Part shown: piece by piece, positions 26,940 through 36,670 of the stretch
Layout of the letters: every line of letters starts with the position of its first letter
How positions within the stretch are numbered: position 1 is the stretch's first letter
Program-made: the position numbers and the translations under genes
DNA from: an uncultured Pseudomonadales bacterium
GTDB lineage: Bacteria; Pseudomonadota; Gammaproteobacteria; Pseudomonadales; Azotimanducaceae
DNA: 64,000 nt
NCBI GenBank assembly: GCA_937921865.1
Contig: CAKZWF010000010.1
Location: 28,279-92,278, forward strand
Direction of reading: 5' to 3'
Notes under the pieces: model-generated
Databases searched by the model: none
Told to the model about the DNA's origin: nothing
The model's input: only the letters and a program-made list of their open reading frames with translations

Positions 26940-29900
26940 TCAGGAAGGCGCGGGCACAGCAGCCAGCCCCGGACAGACCAGCGGGGAGCTGGCGGCGAGC
27001 GTATCACCATCGCAAACCAGCTTCTGAATGTCTTCGCGAACATGTTCACAGGCTTTATCCGACGACAACACCCGCTTAACAAAGCTCTCGCCAAGCAGCG
27101 ACAGGCCACCTGTCGCAAGCGCAGCCCAACCGCGCCAGAGGATACCGGTTGTGTTTGGCGCCAGACCTGGGTTCTTGAGACTACCCCGGATCCGCACGGT
27201 GTTGGAGAACACGTTGCCCACACTGAGACCAGCACCGGTACGGGAGCGCGAATCAAACTGAGCGGCTATGCGCTCTTTCTTGAAATCGACCTCTGCACGA
27301 ATCAGGACATTTGCGCTCCGTGACTGGATCACCATTGCTTTGGGGGTAACCAGCACACCATCCGTCACCTGCCCGAAGGCCACCGTACAGTTCAGTTTTG
27401 GTACGTCATCATCGTCTTCTGGCAGCAGCAGGCGCGATATTCGACTGAGCAGATCCGCGGTGAAAAAGCCCAGTGCAAAATTGGCAAAGTCAGCATCACC
27501 TTTGCCCCCTTCTATGTACAGTTCACCATTAGCGGAACCCGCCAGGGCTGCTTCGTTATTACCCTGAGCTTCGAGGTGTGCATAGATTGAGCTCGGCGCC
27601 ATCGACTCGTCAGAGCCAGGCCGAAAATTACGCATATCAGTTTCAAATCTGGCCTCCGGGATTTCAGGGTTGGCGTCAAACCTGAACGACGTTTTCATCG
27701 TGCCGCCAAGATTCTGTTTCGCCTGCAGCTGAACGTTCAGAATGCCATCAGTCACTGAACCAGCCACCGACATGCTGGAAAACACCCCTTCGTCAGAAAC
27801 AATGTCTGCAAGGTCCATCTCTAATTTCGCATTCAGCATTTTCAGCACGTCGACGTCGACCGGTTCTTTACTGAAAAATTCCTTAGAATCCGCGTCCGCA
27901 TCACCTGCGAAGAACTGAAAAGGTGAGCCTAGAATTCTTCGGACACTCTCAAAGACCTGATCGGCCTGAGCGGCGAGGGTTAGCGTTTCCTGCTGTGTCT
28001 GAGTGTTCTCAGGCCCAGTGTCTTCGAACAGTTTGTCGAGTTCCAGAAGGTTCATCTGATCAGATGTCGCAGTGATCGTCAGCATCGGTAAATCGCCGGG
28101 TACAAACGTCGCCTTTCCCTGAAGATTTGATGAGCCGATTATCAATTTGCTGAGGTTGGCAGAAACACCTGGAGCTTCCCGCTGAACAACCAGGTCGATC
28201 TCCACCCGTTCCTCTGCTGGAGCATCATCGCCGGTCTGGAGCCGAACATGTCCGCTCAAATTACCTGTCAGTGTCTGCCAGTCGTCACCACTCGTCGACA
28301 CCTTGATTGTCCCTGCCAGTGGATCGCTGATCTTCTGCATCGTCGGCTGCGTGACTATAGAAGACACCACCAGATCACCTATTTTCCCGTCAAATTCAAA
28401 CTCTGCGGTTTCCTGCCATGACTTTAAATAGGCGCTGGCCTGGAGATCCCCAAATCGACTATGGAACTTCAGATCATGCAGCCGAACATCATCAGGCTTG
28501 TTTTCCAGCCGTACTGAAAAGCTGCTCAACTCTTCACCAAATCCTGAAAGCTTGGCGGCCTGCAACTTAATATCCAGGTCAGGCAGCACGGAGAGAACCG
28601 TTCCAAAAGACGCGATCTCTGATTTTTCATCGGAGATTTGTGTCGGTGGCAGCACAGCGAGCAGCTGATCGAGATCAAACGAGGCCGACGTCAATTCACC
28701 AGTTATCACCGGCACTCGGATATCGTAACTGAAGCGCCCAGCCGTCAACGGCTGCCCCGATGCAGCCACTTTGATGTTTTCAAAACTGAGTCCAACGATT
28801 CGGTCGTCCTGGCTGATCAACGTCGGGTTACCGCTGACGCTCAAAGTTCCCTTCGATTGATTGAACTGCAACTCGGATACCACTCGAGACGTGACCTTGC
28901 TGACCAGCTCCGGGAAAGATGTGCCGACGCCCTGCAGCCTGAGCTGACCAGACAGATTGGCATCCAATGAATCATCAAAAACTCCAGCCGCAATATCTTT
29001 GGCCTGCACCGTCAGATCCAGCTGTCGTTCTTTGCCGTTCCGGGTTGTCTGGCCCTGCGCGTGCAGATTGCCAACCCGATCGGAGGAAAACGACAGATGC
29101 AGAACTTCTCCGCCAGTTGCCCGCTGCAAATTGAAATCCAGAGCGGTCACGGTGCCTCCTGAGGTGCGCAGCTGATCAGCCGTGATCCTTGCATCAATCT
29201 GCATCTTTGAATCCCAGAACCCGAAATCCGGCACTTTCCAGCCGACACCGTCGCTTTCGGCGTGCGCAGCTGCAGGTCGTGCGAACTCGGTAAGGTCGAA
29301 AGATGCAGTGTGCAGTCTCAGATAGAGATCATTGGAAGTTTCTTCCAGCCACAACCGGCCTTTGAGGCGTGAACTGCCCAGCGAAAGCTCGACCACATCA
29401 GCGCCAATTCGGCCCCGGCGATCATTGAGACTGGCTTTGACGCCTATCGGTATTTCCCGCAAACCCCTATGAATGCCTTCGATATCCAGCTCGCCGCGCA
29501 TACCGTCAATCAGGGTCGCCAGACTGTTGCCTGTGCTGGTCACCGATACCTCACCGGATTCCCAGAGCCATTCTGTACTGGCAAACTGCCGCAATCGTTC
29601 AGGACTGCGGCTGCGGGTCACGATGTCAGCATCAACAGACACCTGCCAGTCGGCGCCCGACACGACATTCACGGAACCGGCGAGATCTCCACGTGGTAGT
29701 TCCGCTGTGATGTTGCGCAAAGAGAAGCCGGACGGCTGGTCGCCGAGGGGTGCGCTGGTGATCAGACTGCCTGTAATGTTTCGGATCTGTTCGTCGTCAA
29801 TACCGACCATCTCAACCACCACCAGCTCCATTTTGTGATCGGGTAGATCAAGCGCGGGTAGTGGGCTATGCATGAAATCCGAATCAAGCCCAGATCCATC

Positions 29901-30785
29901 GGTTGGCTCAGGATTCGGACTGAACAGAGGGGCTAAACCGGTCAATTCGTCCGGGGACAACTTCTCAAGTTTCAAGCTGCTGGTAGCAGGAATCGCAAAC
30001 AACCGGTCGGTTTCAAATTCCCAGGTACCGCGGAATCCCCTACCCTGCATTTCAACCGTCGTCGCCATCGCGCTGTCGTTGGGTTTGCTTTTTAAGCTTC
30101 CGGCCAGCAGCGGTTCAGAGGCATTTACGGCAGACACTGTATAATTCAGATCAGCACCCTTCTGATTGAATATCTGCAGATGGTTATCTGTCGTCAGCTG
30201 GAAGCGCAGAGACACCTTGTCACGGCTTTCATTCCAGACGACTTCACGGCCAACATCAGAAGTAACGTGCCACTCCATATTGGAGGTTGTGTGAATCACC
30301 TCACCGCTTTCCCAAAGTTCCACTTCGTCTATTACAATCGATTTCGGAATCCATCGATCCGCGGCAGTGAAGTCGGTGGCTTCCCTGTCTTCACCCTGAG
30401 TCCAGCGACTGGGATAGATGTCAGCACTGCTGCTGCCCGCTGAATCGATACTGATGGTTCCGGAGAATAGAGCCCGAGCGTTGAGTTCAACGTAGACGTT
30501 CTTGAACTCCAGATAGGGAGCATCCGCGGAACCGAAAACCAGTTCATCCGCGTAAGCCCGCAGACGCCACAGGTTGGCAGAGACATTGACTATCTTCACC
30601 GGCTGGCCGTCCGCGCCTTCCAACGCCTTCGGCAATCGTTCCTCAATGACGCGCGCGACGATGTAGTTCGCAGAGAAGAACAACGCAACAAACAGAGCAG
30701 CAACAGCCCCTATAACCCAGAGAGTCTTCAACGGTGTCCCCGATTCATCAAAATGTTTAATCCGTTTTTTCAAGCCGAATGGCAA
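26940..30785 (-). CDS. Large AsmA-family (bridge-like lipid-transfer type) protein
   Basis: A 1281-residue protein with one N-terminal membrane helix (about residues 22-45) and a long beta-rich periplasmic region. The AsmA pattern is visible at the N-terminus (IVNVSANLWRLRAYADELVFG, then the ALFSGTISID strand) and near the C-terminus (NVLIRAEVDFKKERIAAQFDSRS and VRIRGSLKNP). Relatives such as YhdP and TamB span the periplasm and move phospholipids to the outer membrane. The length suits YhdP, but the neighbours do not match it. It begins with a TTG and ends 11 bp before the MFS gene. Confidence 0.85.
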   Translation of the reverse strand: MPFGLKKRIKHFDESGTPLKTLWVIGAVAALFVALFFSANYIVARVIEERLPKALEGADGQPVKIVNVSANLWRLRAYADELVFGSADAPYLEFKNVYVELNARALFSGTISIDSAGSSSADIYPSRWTQGEDREATDFTAADRWIPKSIVIDEVELWESGEVIHTTSNMEWHVTSDVGREVVWNESRDKVSLRFQLTTDNHLQIFNQKGADLNYTVSAVNASEPLLAGSLKSKPNDSAMATTVEMQGRGFRGTWEFETDRLFAIPATSSLKLEKLSPDELTGLAPLFSPNPEPTDGSGLDSDFMHSPLPALDLPDHKMELVVVEMVGIDDEQIRNITGSLITSAPLGDQPSGFSLRNITAELPRGDLAGSVNVVSGADWQVSVDADIVTRSRSPERLRQFASTEWLWESGEVSVTSTGNSLATLIDGMRGELDIEGIHRGLREIPIGVKASLNDRRGRIGADVVELSLGSSRLKGRLWLEETSNDLYLRLHTASFDLTEFARPAAAHAESDGVGWKVPDFGFWDSKMQIDARITADQLRTSGGTVTALDFNLQRATGGEVLHLSFSSDRVGNLHAQGQTTRNGKERQLDLTVQAKDIAAGVFDDSLDANLSGQLRLQGVGTSFPELVSKVTSRVVSELQFNQSKGTLSVSGNPTLISQDDRIVGLSFENIKVAASGQPLTAGRFSYDIRVPVITGELTSASFDLDQLLAVLPPTQISDEKSEIASFGTVLSVLPDLDIKLQAAKLSGFGEELSSFSVRLENKPDDVRLHDLKFHSRFGDLQASAYLKSWQETAEFEFDGKIGDLVVSSIVTQPTMQKISDPLAGTIKVSTSGDDWQTLTGNLSGHVRLQTGDDAPAEERVEIDLVVQREAPGVSANLSKLIIGSSNLQGKATFVPGDLPMLTITATSDQMNLLELDKLFEDTGPENTQTQQETLTLAAQADQVFESVRRILGSPFQFFAGDADADSKEFFSKEPVDVDVLKMLNAKLEMDLADIVSDEGVFSSMSVAGSVTDGILNVQLQAKQNLGGTMKTSFRFDANPEIPEARFETDMRNFRPGSDESMAPSSIYAHLEAQGNNEAALAGSANGELYIEGGKGDADFANFALGFFTADLLSRISRLLLPEDDDDVPKLNCTVAFGQVTDGVLVTPKAMVIQSRSANVLIRAEVDFKKERIAAQFDSRSRTGAGLSVGNVFSNTVRIRGSLKNPGLAPNTTGILWRGWAALATGGLSLLGESFVKRVLSSDKACEHVREDIQKLVCDGDTLAASSPLVCPGLAAVPAPS

Positions 30786-30889
30786 CGTGACACACGTTCA
30801 TGGTGGCCCAAACCGGGCCTTGGACAGGTGGCAGGTGTCGACAGATTTACGCCGCAACGGTAACGCCAAATCCCTCAGCCGCGCAACTA

Positions 30890-31783
30890 TCAACGAGCCT
30901 GCAGAAAGGTGGCCATCACGTCGAGGAAGTAGTCTCTGGAAGCTTCCATGAAGGCAACATGATCGCTGTCTGGAAACATCACCCAGGCTTTGTCGGAAGT
31001 GCCAAGATTACCGAACAGCGCCAGATGAACTTCATCCAGCGCCAGAGGATCGAACTCGCCTTCCAGAAGCAGCGTCGGCACTCGCACCTGCGACGGATCC
31101 AGCGCCTGCCACTGCTCCAGCTCGCGCCAATCAGCGCGAATCGGATCAGCCGCCAGAGCGGCAGCGACAAAGGCTTCGACCGCAGTGTCGCTGATGCTAC
31201 CCGGCACAATGAAATCTTCTGCTGCAGCCGCGGCCGTGGTCGTCCGCCGTGGAGGATCGCCATCAAGCCCCGCCGAGGTTACCGCTGAACCCGGGCGCAG
31301 AGGATAGCCGAAGAGGATCAGAGCTCTGAGCTCTGAGGGCATTCGTTGCGCGACCAGTTGGCTGACCATGGCCCCGTAAGACCAGCCGAACAGCGCTGGT
31401 GCTGGCAGCTCCGGATGACGCTGGCGCAACCATTTCAGAACGCCGGACACATCGCGCGCAGCGCGATCGGGCGTCAGCCAGCCACTGCTATCCCTCGGAG
31501 TTTCTCCATAGCCGCGCAAATCGACCCCATAGACGGTGATGTTTCGCTCTACCAGCCCATCCATCAGAGATTTCTCTTCGCGGGGCACCTGCAGGTCAAA
31601 ATCTGGTCGAGTACTCCAGGTTCGACCATGCACCAGCAGAATCACCGAACTCGGCTGCTCGGCAGGTTTTTCCCAGACTCTGAACGGGTGACCGTCAACA
31701 GTAACGGTGTGCGCGGCAGGTGCTGAGGCCAGACTCCCGCCGGACGCAGACAGCAACAGGCTGAACAGGAAGATTCGGATCAC
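30890..31783 (-). CDS. Secreted alpha/beta hydrolase
   Basis: The 297-residue alpha/beta-hydrolase-fold enzyme is probably exported to the periplasm. The GTG at 31783 places a signal peptide (VIRIFLFSLLLSASGG) right at the N-terminus, with GGGA upstream; a longer GTG reading from 31849 is possible. The oxyanion segment is LLVHGRTW, the nucleophile Ser is in GWSYGAM, the acid Asp in EGEFDPLAL and the His in PDSDHVAFME. Esterase or lipase activity is possible; the substrate is unknown. Confidence 0.85.
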   Translation of the reverse strand: MIRIFLFSLLLSASGGSLASAPAAHTVTVDGHPFRVWEKPAEQPSSVILLVHGRTWSTRPDFDLQVPREEKSLMDGLVERNITVYGVDLRGYGETPRDSSGWLTPDRAARDVSGVLKWLRQRHPELPAPALFGWSYGAMVSQLVAQRMPSELRALILFGYPLRPGSAVTSAGLDGDPPRRTTTAAAAAEDFIVPGSISDTAVEAFVAAALAADPIRADWRELEQWQALDPSQVRVPTLLLEGEFDPLALDEVHLALFGNLGTSDKAWVMFPDSDHVAFMEASRDYFLDVMATFLQAR

Positions 31784-31851
31784 AGGTCCCACTAAGGATC
31801 TGGTGTTGTTTGTGGTCCGGGCGGCAGGAAGTATTGTAGGCAGGAGCACGA

Positions 31852-32229
31852 TCAGCGCGACAGCATGGCCTCAACAGAAAGTTTCAACTCCTGCATCGGC
31901 AAGGGTTTCGGCCACACTGAGGTGGTGTCCTCGTTGTCGGCAAGCAGATCGCCGAACTCGTCTTTGGAGTAATCGGTCATGAAGATACCTCGGGACTCTG
32001 GTTTGATCTGTTTGCGGGAACTGAAGACTTCGATGCCGGACATGTTCGGCATCGCAAGATCGAGAAATACGAGATCGAAGCTCTGATGGGTGGCATGTTC
32101 TAAAGCACTGGCGCCGCAGCCTGCTGTAGTTACTTCAAATCCCAGGCGCTTGAGCATTTCGAAGATTACTGAGCGAACTGCCTGGTCAGCAGCCATAAAC
32201 ACCTGAACACAGGCTTTACACAGTCCCAT
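31852..32229 (-). CDS. CheY-like receiver protein with an eroded acidic pocket
   Basis: A 125-residue stand-alone receiver domain. The phospho-acceptor Asp57 (FLDLAMPNMSG), Thr85 (MTDYS) and Lys108 (PKPLP) are present. The acidic pair that binds magnesium, normally two Asp after the first strand, reads Ala-Ala in VFMAADQ. Phosphorylation may be weak or absent. No kinase or output gene is nearby; the next gene, an SDR, is divergent. Start choice ATG 32229; a GTG three bases earlier also exists. Confidence 0.8.
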   Translation of the reverse strand: MGLCKACVQVFMAADQAVRSVIFEMLKRLGFEVTTAGCGASALEHATHQSFDLVFLDLAMPNMSGIEVFSSRKQIKPESRGIFMTDYSKDEFGDLLADNEDTTSVWPKPLPMQELKLSVEAMLSR

Positions 32230-32319
32230 CACTATAGATTCAATCTATCTAAACGTCTAATGTTCTCCGTCCCGATACGATCTGCGATCGGGGAAAATCA
32301 GGCGGAACGAGGGGGAAAC

Positions 32320-33108
32320 ATGGACCTAAAAGATAAAGTCATCGTGGTCACCGGCGGTGCCAGCGGCATCGGCAAAGCGATGGCTGAGAGATTCCATCAG
32401 GAAGGCGCAAAACACATTGTGGTCGCTGATCTGGATGGCCCGGGCGCGCAAGCAGTGGCCAGTTCAGTTTCCGGCTGGGGAACCGCCCTCGATGTCGCCA
32501 GCGAAGAGCAGATTGCCGAGCTCATTGAAACCACCGAAGACCGTTTCGGCTCGATTGATCTGTTCTGCTCGAACGCCGGCATCGGCATTGGCAAAGGTCT
32601 GGATGAGCCGGTTGAGGTCTGGCAGAAAATCTGGGAGGTCAACACACTCTCCCACGTTTTTGCCGCAAAACACCTGATTCCCAGAATGAAACAGCGCGGC
32701 GGCGGTTATCTGCTGAATACTGCATCCGCAGCCGGTCTGTTATCACAGATCGGCTCAGTTACTTACGCAGTGACCAAACACGCTGCGGTGGCTCTCGCGG
32801 AGTGGATCGCCATTACCCATGGTCGCGATGGTATCCGGGTTTCTGTGCTGTGCCCTCAGGCGGTACGCACCGCGATGACCGCAGGCGGACCCGGCGTCGC
32901 CGGTGTCGACGGCATGCTGGAGCCGGAAGTTGTGGCTCAGTGCGTGGTAGACACACTGGCCGAAGAGCGTTTCCTGGTTCTGCCGCATCCGGAAGTTGGC
33001 GAATACATCAAACGTAAGGCCAATGATTACGACCGCTGGTTGCGCGGCATGATGCGGCTCCAGGATGTCTACATCGAGGCGGACAAAAGCCCGGTACCGG
33101 GAAGCTGA
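32320..33108 (+). CDS. Short-chain dehydrogenase/reductase
   Basis: NAD(P)-dependent oxidoreductase of 262 residues. TGGASGIGKA is near the N-terminus, CSNAGIGIG is the NNAG element, the catalytic Ser is in TASAAGL, and Tyr and Lys are in TYAVTKHAAVA. The ATG at 32320 has GAGGGGGAA just before it, better than the longer reading. No operon partner: the PQQ dehydrogenase follows after 116 bp. Confidence 0.92.
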   Translation: MDLKDKVIVVTGGASGIGKAMAERFHQEGAKHIVVADLDGPGAQAVASSVSGWGTALDVASEEQIAELIETTEDRFGSIDLFCSNAGIGIGKGLDEPVEVWQKIWEVNTLSHVFAAKHLIPRMKQRGGGYLLNTASAAGLLSQIGSVTYAVTKHAAVALAEWIAITHGRDGIRVSVLCPQAVRTAMTAGGPGVAGVDGMLEPEVVAQCVVDTLAEERFLVLPHPEVGEYIKRKANDYDRWLRGMMRLQDVYIEADKSPVPGS

Positions 33109-33224
33109 GCGCTGCGGTAAGAACCAAAGTCTGATTGGCGCTGCTGACCGGCGGAACAGTTATTGAAACTATTTCCTGATCAGTAACGACTCTACAGTGC
33201 CGGAACCCATCTGCGTGGAGGCGC

Positions 33225-35219
33225 GTGCGTATCATGTGGCAACTCTCAATCACCAGCCTGGTTTTGATCGTGGTCCTGTGCAGCACAGGCTGTACTGAGC
33301 ATTTTGAAGCAACTCGCGCAGAAACTACCGAACGACGACAAACCTCCGACTGGCCGGAATACGGAGGTGGTCAGGGTCAGCGATTTGCCGATGTTGACCA
33401 GATCAACGCGGCAAACGTCGACCAACTGCAACCCACTTGGATCTATCGTAGCGGCGATCAGTCAGATGGCAATTCCGCGGCCATACCCAGCGGTTCAGCC
33501 TTCGAGGTAACACCAGTGCTGGTCGAAGGGGCGCTGGTTTTCTGCACACCTTTCAATCGCGTCATCGCGCTGGATCCGTTAACCGGCGGTGAATTCTGGC
33601 GTTTCGACCCGAAAGTAGATCTGCGCGGTGACTACGGCAACCAACTGGTCTGCCGAGGCATCAGCCAGTGGATCGACCCGTTACCCGACCTGCGCTCCGC
33701 CTGCCGGTCGCGAATTTTCACCAACACCAACGATGGCTATCTGCTAGCGCTGGATGCAATGACCGGCAAACTCTGCAGCGATTTCGGTTCCGGCGGCCGT
33801 ATCAATCTGAACCGGGGTGTCGGCGATCAGGACTATCTGGGCGAGTACCAGCTGACCTCCCCGCCACTGGTTGTTGGGGACCGGGTTGTTGCCGGTGGGG
33901 CGATTTCCGATAACCGCAGAGTCGATGCACCGAGCGGCGTCGTCCGCGCATACGACGCGCGCAGCGGCGAGCAGCTGTGGGCCAACGATCTGGCCCCGCC
34001 GGAATTTGACTACAACAGCGAACCCGTCAGTGACGAAGGCTTCGCACTTGGCACGCCGAACGTCTGGGGCACCATGGTCGCTGATCAGGCGCGGGGGCTT
34101 ATCTACCTGCCAACCGGCAATCCCTCACCCGACTACTATCGCAGCGGCGAACCCGACATGGACTACTACGGTACCGCCATCGTCGCCCTGCACGCCGACA
34201 CCGGCAAAGTTGCCTGGCACTTCAATACCGTGATTAACGATTTCTGGGACTTCGACGTCGGCGGTCAGCCGAGTCTCGTCGATCTCGACATCGACGGTGA
34301 AACTGTCCCGGCTCTCATTGCCGGCACCAAGATGGGTTTTATTTTTGTCCTGAACCGGGCTTCCGGCGAGCCGATTGTTGACGTCAGTTATCAGCCGGTA
34401 CCCGTAGAAGGACCGCTCGCAGCGCAACTCTCCCCCGTGCAGCCGTTTCCACCGGCCGCATACCGGGTCGCAGCCGAAATGACCGTCGACGACGCCTGGG
34501 GTATGACGCCTATTGATGAAGGCGAGTGTGAAGATATTCTCAACAGCGCCCGCACCGGGCCGATCTATACCCCGATCACCGAGGACTGGACAGTGGTTGC
34601 GCCGAGTAATCTCGGTGGCATCAACTGGGGCGGCGTCGCCGTTGACCCCAACCGACAGGTCATCGTCGCCCGCAGCAGCAACGTGCCTTTCCTGGTGCGT
34701 CTGATAAAACGGGATGAGTTCAAAGGCCGTCAGGGATTTGAGTTCAGCATCGAACTCGCCACCCAGCGCGGAACGCCTTACGCAATGGCTCGCCAACCGC
34801 TGCTGTCTTCCTGGGGATTACCCTGCAACAAACCACCCTGGGGCACCGTCACCGCGATAGACATCAACAGCGGCAAACAGCTGTGGCAAGTACCCCACGG
34901 CACGGTTCGGGATGTCTCACCGATACCGATCCCCTGGAAAATTGGCGTTCCCGGTGTCGGCGCGCCGCTGATCACCAGCAGTGGTCTGGTATTTCTTGGT
35001 GGCGCCTGGGAGAACGTCCTGCGGGCTTTCGACCTCAGCACCGGTGCAGAGTTGTGGCAGGGACGCCTGCCGGCCGGTCCGCAAGCGACCCCTATGAGCT
35101 TCCAGGTAAAACTCGATGACGGTGACTACAAACAGCTTGTGGTCATTGCCGCAGGTGGCCATTCGTCGATGGGCTCAGATCTGGGTGACTATCTGATTGC
35201 GTTTGCGTTACCCGACTGA
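33225..35219 (+). CDS. PQQ-dependent dehydrogenase (glucose-dehydrogenase type)
   Basis: Periplasmic quinoprotein of 664 residues that oxidises sugars or alcohols with pyrroloquinoline quinone. It begins with an export signal, LVLIVVLCSTGC, that may be a lipoprotein signal, although the -3 residue is atypical. The propeller carries TNTNDGYLLALDAMTGK, SGVVRAYDARSGE and WGTVTAIDINSGKQLW, the repeating DA.TG blade signature. It matches the periplasmic half of membrane glucose dehydrogenase without the five N-terminal helices. No PQQ biosynthesis genes are in the window. GTG start with GGAGG close upstream. Confidence 0.88.
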   Translation: MRIMWQLSITSLVLIVVLCSTGCTEHFEATRAETTERRQTSDWPEYGGGQGQRFADVDQINAANVDQLQPTWIYRSGDQSDGNSAAIPSGSAFEVTPVLVEGALVFCTPFNRVIALDPLTGGEFWRFDPKVDLRGDYGNQLVCRGISQWIDPLPDLRSACRSRIFTNTNDGYLLALDAMTGKLCSDFGSGGRINLNRGVGDQDYLGEYQLTSPPLVVGDRVVAGGAISDNRRVDAPSGVVRAYDARSGEQLWANDLAPPEFDYNSEPVSDEGFALGTPNVWGTMVADQARGLIYLPTGNPSPDYYRSGEPDMDYYGTAIVALHADTGKVAWHFNTVINDFWDFDVGGQPSLVDLDIDGETVPALIAGTKMGFIFVLNRASGEPIVDVSYQPVPVEGPLAAQLSPVQPFPPAAYRVAAEMTVDDAWGMTPIDEGECEDILNSARTGPIYTPITEDWTVVAPSNLGGINWGGVAVDPNRQVIVARSSNVPFLVRLIKRDEFKGRQGFEFSIELATQRGTPYAMARQPLLSSWGLPCNKPPWGTVTAIDINSGKQLWQVPHGTVRDVSPIPIPWKIGVPGVGAPLITSSGLVFLGGAWENVLRAFDLSTGAELWQGRLPAGPQATPMSFQVKLDDGDYKQLVVIAAGGHSSMGSDLGDYLIAFALPD

Positions 35220-35227
35220 CTTTACGG

Positions 35228-35254
35228 GGCTCTGGCGCAACCGGCGCCTGAGCC
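35228..35254. terminator. Bidirectional stem-loop between PQQ dehydrogenase and M20 peptidase
   Basis: GGCTC pairs with GAGCC and GGCGC with GCGCC, separated by one T-T mismatch, around a five-base loop. It lies nine bases past the PQQ gene stop in the 47-bp gap between convergent genes. There is no marked T-run, but place and stability suit a shared terminator. Confidence 0.5.
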
Positions 35255-35266
35255 AGCTGGCGAATT

Positions 35267-36649
35267 TCAGTCGCTGGTATAAGCACGAACCAGACGATCG
35301 AGAAACTCCAGGCCGTCATAATAGGATTCCACCAGCATGCGCTCATCGCGCCCATGCGCCCGAACGTCATCAATGTCTCCAAACAGACCTGAGACGCCGT
35401 ATACGGGAATACCCAGGTTGCGGAAATAAAGCCCGTCGGTCGCTCCGGTGCTCATGGTCGGAATCACCACGACCCCAGGCCACATCTGTTCAGTGAGATC
35501 CGCAATCGGTGCCATCACTTCTTCGGTCAGCGCGGACGGCGGACTGGGTTTCGGCGGAGCAACCGGCTTGATACTGACTCCGGGATCAGCAATCACTTCA
35601 GTAAGAGTGACCTGCACGCTGGCGGGATCCACCCCTGGCAGAATTCGACAGTTGACAGTCGCCTGGGCACGCTGGGGCAGCGCGTTTTCCGCATGCCCCG
35701 CTGTCAACTGAGTGGCGACACAGGTGGTGCGCATCCGGGCATTGTACGCAGGCACTGATTCCAGAAAGTCCAGGCTGTCCTGACGCGGCGGTGTCTCCAG
35801 CAGCCCCAACATCAACCGTTCCTGCTCGGGCGGCAACATCACCGCACCCTGCCTGAAGTAGGCGCGCGTCACTTCGTTCAACTCAATCGGGAACTCATGG
35901 CCCGCTACTTTACCGAGCGCTCGCGCAAGTTCGTTGATCGCGTTGTCGGTTCGAGGTACGGAGCTGTGTCCGCCGGGGTTGGTTACTTCCAGGTGATAGC
36001 TCAGATAAACCTTTTCTGCGGCCTGCACACCGTTGGCTAATCGCTCACCGTTGCGGATCATGCCGCCACCGCCTTCGTTGAGCACAAACGCGGCATCCAC
36101 CAGGTCTCTATGATGCTCGAGCAGATACACCACGCCATTCGCCGGGCCACCTTCTTCGTCTGCGGTCAACGCCATGATGATGTCGCGATTTGGCCGATAA
36201 CCCTCCTGCTTCATCCGAATCATGTTGGCCACCCAGATCGCCGCCTGGGCTTTGTCATCGGTGGTGCCGCGACCATAGAAGTAGCCATCACGCTCAAGGA
36301 ATTTGAACGGGTGCACTGTCCAGTCCCAGGGGCTTGCCTCCACAACATCCAGATGAGCCAGCAGCAGTACCGGCTCGGCGGTCGCAACCGGTGCCCGCAG
36401 GCGGGCGACGATGTTGCCTTTACGTTCCTGTGGCTCGATGACCTGAATGTCTTCGGGCGAATATCCCGCGGCCAGAAGGCGCTGCTCTACCGCGCGTGCG
36501 GCCGCCGTATTGTCACCCTGAGAATCTGTGGTGTTGATCTCGATCAGTTCTTGAAAGATATCTCTGGCAAGTTGCTGATGCGGGGTGAGTTCAGCAGCAC
36601 TGGCGATGCAGCTGAGGCTCAGCAGCAGGGTATGCAGGAGTTTTTTCAT
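35267..36649 (-). CDS. Secreted M20-family metallopeptidase
   Basis: Zinc peptidase/deacetylase of 460 residues with a signal peptide (MKKLLHTLLLSLSCIASAA). Metal ligands are visible in LLAHLDVVE (His), GRGTTDDKAQ (Asp) and TADEEGG (Glu). The dimerisation insert lies between about residues 215 and 330. M20 members release amino acids from dipeptides or acylated amino acids; export points to periplasmic nutrient scavenging. It follows the PI-PLC-like gene by 21 bp. Confidence 0.92.
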   Translation of the reverse strand: MKKLLHTLLLSLSCIASAAELTPHQQLARDIFQELIEINTTDSQGDNTAAARAVEQRLLAAGYSPEDIQVIEPQERKGNIVARLRAPVATAEPVLLLAHLDVVEASPWDWTVHPFKFLERDGYFYGRGTTDDKAQAAIWVANMIRMKQEGYRPNRDIIMALTADEEGGPANGVVYLLEHHRDLVDAAFVLNEGGGGMIRNGERLANGVQAAEKVYLSYHLEVTNPGGHSSVPRTDNAINELARALGKVAGHEFPIELNEVTRAYFRQGAVMLPPEQERLMLGLLETPPRQDSLDFLESVPAYNARMRTTCVATQLTAGHAENALPQRAQATVNCRILPGVDPASVQVTLTEVIADPGVSIKPVAPPKPSPPSALTEEVMAPIADLTEQMWPGVVVIPTMSTGATDGLYFRNLGIPVYGVSGLFGDIDDVRAHGRDERMLVESYYDGLEFLDRLVRAYTSD

Positions 36650-36670
36650 GCTGTGAAAGTTCTCATTAGA

